This document shows, one piece after another, positions 61,201 through 64,000 of a stretch of 64,000 nt of DNA; within the stretch, counting starts at the first letter, position 1, and every line of letters begins with the position of its first letter. The position numbers and the translations under genes are program-made. The notes beneath the pieces are model-generated. The model did not search any database, had not been told where the DNA came from, and worked only from the letters and a program-made list of their open reading frames with translations. The DNA comes from Calditrichaceae bacterium (GTDB taxonomy: Bacteria > Calditrichota > Calditrichia > RBG-13-44-9 > J075), in NCBI GenBank assembly GCA_013360445.1, contig JABWBP010000018.1, positions 62,001 to 126,000 on the forward strand, in the 5' to 3' direction.

Positions 61201-63301
61201 CGGAAACGTTCCCGGCCAGTCCACCCCGGGATTCGAGGGGGTAAAGCGCGAGATGGTCTATCAATACAACCTGCTCGGCGATCCTTATTTGAAATTACAC
61301 TACGCCCCCTCCGCTTTGGGCGTGGAACCGCATACCGTTACCCCGCAGCGCGGCGATACCCTGCAAGTTGCCATATCCACGCCGTTGTTTGCCGCGGACG
61401 GCTACCTGGAACTGGCCGACGGCAAATTCAACCTGGTGGATCGCATTCCCCTGTTCGGGGTTTCCCAGAACGCCGTGGCGCCGGTGATAATTCCCCAGTC
61501 TTTCCCGGACGGCACCGGGTTGATCCGGGTATATCTTTCTGACGGGAGCCAGGACGGCAGCGGGCAGGCGGCCATCGGGGTGAATTACGCGGCGCTCAGC
61601 TCCGTGGAAATTCAGCCCCCCGATCCCCGGGTGGACGATACCGTGTATGTAAACCTGCGGGTGCAGGACGTGCATGGCATCCGCCGGGTATATCTCTTCC
61701 GCGATGCCGGCCTCGATACCATTTTTGCCGTGCGGGACCTGGCGGACACTACCCGCTTTACTGCCAAAATGAAACCGACCTTTCAAGTGCAAACCGTGCC
61801 CTATGAAGTGCACGTGGAGAACCGGGTGGGCAATATCAGCATTTTCCGCGGCCTCAGCTACGTGGTCACGGATACCCGCCCGGATATTGCCCTGGTTCCC
61901 GGCTCCTTGCAGTTTACCGGCCAGAAAAAAGCGCAGGTGAAAGTGGGCGTCACCAATGTTGCCGGGGCGGGAGAGGATGACCGGGTAAAAGTGAACGTGT
62001 TTTTGGCGGAAGAGCAGCGCAACGGCCAGGTCGGATCCTTCTTTGCTTCCGGCGCGGTGGCGCTCAGCTCCAACGACAGCGCCTCGGTACACATCGATTT
62101 TCCCCTCAGCCTGAACCGCCCGGAATTCCGGCTCTATGCCTATGCGGAAGTGGATTCCGCGGAGGACGTGGCGGATTTCAAGCCGGAAAACAACTCCCTG
62201 CGCCAGCTTTTGACGCCTACCATCTTCAACGTCACCCCGGCCGGCTCCGATACCATCACCGCGGGGGCGTACCGGGTCTATTTCCCGCCCGGCAGCGTCA
62301 GCGACTCCAGCGCGGTGAGGCTGGAACTGCAAACGTTTGCCAAACCGCAGGATCAAATCGGCCTGCTGCCGGTCTCCACCCTGGCGCAGGGAGAATATCA
62401 CGCCCTGTCGGTCAGCCTGCTCAACCCCGCGGTCACCCAGAACGCGCCCTTTCAACTGGTGGCGTCTCTCGATCCGGCATTGGTAGATACCTCGCAATAC
62501 CCGGTCGAAGAAATTACCCTGTATGAAAAAGTGAATTCCAGCCAGCCCTGGACCTCCACCCTGTTCGCCGGGGATGCCACAAATCTGCGGTTGGAAGCCT
62601 ATCTGCAGAAAAATGGCGTTTACGCTCCCTTCATCAGCACGGACGCCAACGCTCCCCGCATCGAGCTGACCGTGGACGGCCGCCCGGTGCTGCAAAGTGG
62701 GTTGGTGTCTCCCAAACCCTCCCTGTACGTGATTGTGCAGGATGAAAGCGGCATCAATCTGCAAAAGGACAAGATCAGCATTACCCTAAACGGCGCGGCG
62801 CTGCCGGAAGACAAGGTGCTCATTCCCGATTCGGTGCAGAAGAATAACGTTTTAGGGATTACTGCCAATCCGGAGTTGGGACAGGGGCGGCATCGCCTGA
62901 GCGTGGGGGTGCAGGACGTCAACGGAAACTCTACCCAGAAGGAATTCGAACTGGTGGTCAACGAGGATTTCGATATTATCGTGTACGGGAATTACCCCAA
63001 TCCCTTCGATAAGCAGACCATCTTCGCTTACTTCGTGAATTTGAACGACGATTTAGATGAATTCGAGATTCGCATTTACACCGTCAGCGGGCGCTTGATC
63101 CGCCGCATCGACTCGGACATCAATAACGGCATCAACGATCCCGACGGCGGGGCGAAGCGCAAGGGTTATAACGAGCTGATCTGGGATGGCCGCGACCAGG
63201 AAGGGAACGAGGTGGCTAACGGGGTGTATTTTGCGCAGATCCGGGGAACCTACCAGGGCGAGACGAAAGAGAAAATTCTGAAAGTAGCCCGCTTGCGGTA
63301 A
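58265..63301 (+). CDS. porU: PorU-like C25 (gingipain-type) type IX secretion sortase
   Basis: A 1678-residue secreted protein. A signal peptide (LTAIVITLLLAAPALSQVSA) is followed by a propeptide-like beta region, a C25 peptidase domain with the catalytic histidine in MGHGGGG (about 868) and cysteine in MTCFTGG (about 902), several Ig-like beta domains, and a C-terminal FlgD-like sorting-type domain (YGNYPNPFDKQTIFAY ... IYTVSGRLIRRI ... ELIWDGRDQEGNEVANGVYFAQI). This is the PorU layout: the sortase that cleaves and attaches T9SS cargo at the cell surface. porV follows. The start is a TTG at 58265 (AAAGGA five bases upstream) or GTG at 58271. Confidence 0.88.
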   Translation: MRVDLKFPLTAIVITLLLAAPALSQVSASARPYYTVESQTSRAMVVSFDFGQLSIREAGDASPSAKIFEIPGLSSNYENGRPLLPVLALPLTLPEGRVSAAIRVEKTETYPGYYPLLFNDRPNNPEVEQARAGEFRRAAAAEARAFRSLYPEQIFELENLGLFRDYQLSALRVYPVQATGSGVTFYRKFTVTLSFSDSAPPAEAVPFSEAELLKKFVANKEQISLISPQTAQSSANYGAASSPVFSPGSTDTRVKIIVDQKGIYQVTGRDLQDARVDISAIDPAAFRLSNKGRDVAFFLTGGQDNSFDPDDYLEFWGERNEKTFLAQYPDQYADPFSDENVYWLDWGGSGGLRMVEENGSLITTTQVNPSLFYSATVHVEEDRQFMRLGEGSPEQLSYQRDLWFFDAGVKAVGKKEYPFQLLYPYEPSFRPVYVTVMFSGLSFGYHDVMVWLNNGFVGASPPNSWYSQDTARISNRSNSSLRPGDLQHGENVLEVQLPSLSSSSTDIVLLNWFEVTYDRYYRAHHNEIEFTRPALVLYPGTDLFQFDIDNFRRPDVEIYKKGISKIVNFRIDVETINDTNLYKISFQDNVPSGDIEYVALTPDRKKKPLRIEKDLPFDPEAPFRTLKDASNAAEYVIITHSRFYENGLELRDYRRGQGVATELIDVQDVYDEFNYGIKSPLAIQEFLRYAFFNWQRTPRLKYVLLLGDANSNYKSKSATAMDFVPTFFYQTQEFGAAATDYPYALISGNDEIPDLFVGRIPVNTNNEVNISVAKIKEFEQTAPVNAWRNRALFIAGKDDGTYELQNPANPAFRTQNTRIIEAILPRYISGNRLNSVKDPNLPFDPNFGSSSDLRDYFDEGMFWVNFMGHGGGGIWADEGLMQLPDVDRLNNKGMYPFVTSMTCFTGGFENPARPGLAEKLLLAPDKGAIGVLGSSGLGYLHNDFSMLWYIGQFLFDRSMSVGEMTTIGRILYWNSQGRYGNVPGQSTPGFEGVKREMVYQYNLLGDPYLKLHYAPSALGVEPHTVTPQRGDTLQVAISTPLFAADGYLELADGKFNLVDRIPLFGVSQNAVAPVIIPQSFPDGTGLIRVYLSDGSQDGSGQAAIGVNYAALSSVEIQPPDPRVDDTVYVNLRVQDVHGIRRVYLFRDAGLDTIFAVRDLADTTRFTAKMKPTFQVQTVPYEVHVENRVGNISIFRGLSYVVTDTRPDIALVPGSLQFTGQKKAQVKVGVTNVAGAGEDDRVKVNVFLAEEQRNGQVGSFFASGAVALSSNDSASVHIDFPLSLNRPEFRLYAYAEVDSAEDVADFKPENNSLRQLLTPTIFNVTPAGSDTITAGAYRVYFPPGSVSDSSAVRLELQTFAKPQDQIGLLPVSTLAQGEYHALSVSLLNPAVTQNAPFQLVASLDPALVDTSQYPVEEITLYEKVNSSQPWTSTLFAGDATNLRLEAYLQKNGVYAPFISTDANAPRIELTVDGRPVLQSGLVSPKPSLYVIVQDESGINLQKDKISITLNGAALPEDKVLIPDSVQKNNVLGITANPELGQGRHRLSVGVQDVNGNSTQKEFELVVNEDFDIIVYGNYPNPFDKQTIFAYFVNLNDDLDEFEIRIYTVSGRLIRRIDSDINNGINDPDGGAKRKGYNELIWDGRDQEGNEVANGVYFAQIRGTYQGETKEKILKVARLR

Positions 63302-63306
63302 GAATA

Positions 63307-63369
63307 TGTGTTCGGGTGTTATGGTGTTCTGGCACCTCTTACTAAAACACTAAAACACTCGGACACCAA
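63307..63369. repeat. Word hairpin between porU and porV
   Basis: GTGTTCGGGTGTTATGGTGT on the left and ACACTAAAACACTCGGACAC on the right are loosely inverted; the words are 8-mers of the GTGTTCGG and AAAACACT type, related to 12524 and 1648. Confidence 0.65.
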
Positions 63370-63403
63370 ACGTTTCACAAATCAAAATCCGTTTGATGGT
63401 ACG

Positions 63404-64000
63404 ATGAATATGATACTGAAAACGATATTTCGACAAATTGTAATTCCGATGTTGTTGCTGTCTTTTGCCGTGCAGGCCCAGGGAGGGCGCTACGCCGGGG
63501 CGTTTTTGGAATTAGGCATCGGGGCGCGGGGAATGGCCATGGGGGAAGCTTATGTGGCGGTAGCCAACGACGGCTCGGCCTTTTACTGGAACCCCGCCGG
63601 CGCTTCCACCATGATCCGTTCGGAAGTATCGGGCATGTACGCTTCCCTTTTCAAGGGGCTGGTGCGGCATTTTCACGTCGGTTTTTCCCGGCCGCTGTAC
63701 GGCGGCGCGGCGGTTTCGATCAACTGGATTCGCCTGACCGTACCGGATATTCCCCTGTACGACTCCGCGCTGCTCTCCAATCCGAATTCTTCCTACGATA
63801 CCCGGGTGGCGGAAGCGGGCGACGATCCCTACGGTTTTTGGACTCAATACGCCCTCACCGCGGCCCCGCTGGATTTTTCCGACAACAACGAAGACGCGCT
63901 TTTCTTTACCCTGGCCAAATCGCTTAAATTCGATCTTGATTTCGGCTGGCAGTATTTTGTGATACCCATTACCATCCCGGTAGGGTTTAACGTTAAATTG
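63404..64000 (+). CDS. porV: PorV/PorQ-family outer-membrane protein, 3' partial
   Basis: 199 codons are visible before the window ends without a stop. A signal peptide (IVIPMLLLSFAVQAQG) leads into the PorV/PorQ signature GAFLELGIGARGMAMGEAYVAVANDGSAFYWNPAGAS, typical of this FadL-like barrel family. PorV is the shuttle that brings type IX cargo to the PorU sortase, and porU-porV adjacency is usual. The ATG at 63404 (or 63410) has no strong ribosome site. The remaining part, perhaps 100-150 residues, lies outside. Confidence 0.9.
   Translation, partial: MNMILKTIFRQIVIPMLLLSFAVQAQGGRYAGAFLELGIGARGMAMGEAYVAVANDGSAFYWNPAGASTMIRSEVSGMYASLFKGLVRHFHVGFSRPLYGGAAVSINWIRLTVPDIPLYDSALLSNPNSSYDTRVAEAGDDPYGFWTQYALTAAPLDFSDNNEDALFFTLAKSLKFDLDFGWQYFVIPITIPVGFNVKL

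Overview
The window looks like a chromosomal segment from a Gram-negative bacterium of the FCB superphylum, possibly KSB1- or Calditrichota-like. That placement is inferred. It rests on a type IX secretion pair (PorU sortase and PorV), a TonB/ExbB system with two ExbD proteins, an MglA/MglB polarity switch, a compact RpoD-type sigma factor, the folP-cdaA and tilS-hpt-ftsH gene orders, and no Gram-positive features. No 16S gene is present to confirm it.

Layout. 1-4.1 kb: the end of an M1 aminopeptidase, then a minus-strand envelope-stress module (ECF sigma factor, zinc-finger anti-sigma factor, two LTXXQ-type periplasmic proteins). 4.3-9.8 kb: membrane and stress housekeeping (site-2 protease with CBS domains, DUF2294, HtpX, two tandem universal-stress proteins, a zinc-ribbon protein). 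10.2-16.4 kb: a complete mrpABCDEFG Na+/H+ antiporter operon, then a diguanylate cyclase. 17.5-20.7 kb: a decayed toxin-antitoxin pair interrupted by small mobile hairpins, archaeal-type phosphoglycerate mutase, and an intact YefM/YoeB pair. 21-30.4 kb: a hybrid histidine kinase and, divergent from it, a nine-gene signalling operon (NtrB-like kinase, lone receiver, two DUF4388/PATAN-like proteins, a roadblock protein, a winged-helix-like protein, a HAMP sensor, MglB, MglA). 30.5-35.8 kb: two proteases and exbB-exbD-exbD-tonB. 35.9-38.8 kb: a GlmU-like protein, an orphan Mla-type ATPase and a cyclase-family hydrolase. 38.9-42.3 kb: small minus-strand genes (38-aa basic protein, sigma factor, RRM protein, cold-shock protein, RelE-type TA pair). 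42.6-48.7 kb: a paired M16 protease operon and a PDZ/membrane/GAF/PP2C regulator. 48.7-58.2 kb: two Met tRNAs, tilS-hpt-small gene-ftsH, folE-TPR gene, folP-cdaA. 58.3-64 kb: porU and the start of porV.

The most unusual feature cuts across the whole window. About two dozen intergenic gaps hold long imperfect inverted repeats whose arms are built from short 'words' iterated with a 6-9 nt period (for example CCACAGAGA, ACACGAATT, GGTTAAAT, AATTGCC, GTGTTCGT). Most loci use a different word. At least two behave like inserted mobile elements. A 146-bp element at 18115-18260 has 17-bp terminal inverted repeats and a 5-bp target duplication, and removing it together with one duplication copy exactly restores a broken toxin reading frame. 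A 127-bp element at 17579-17705 has its own CTTAG duplication. A third (6237-6408) is flanked by an 8-bp direct repeat. Others sit between genes of otherwise overlapping operons such as mrp, or overlap the ends of coding sequences. I regard these 'word hairpins' as the best candidate for an undescribed system here, and the mglBA/DUF4388 operon as the second.
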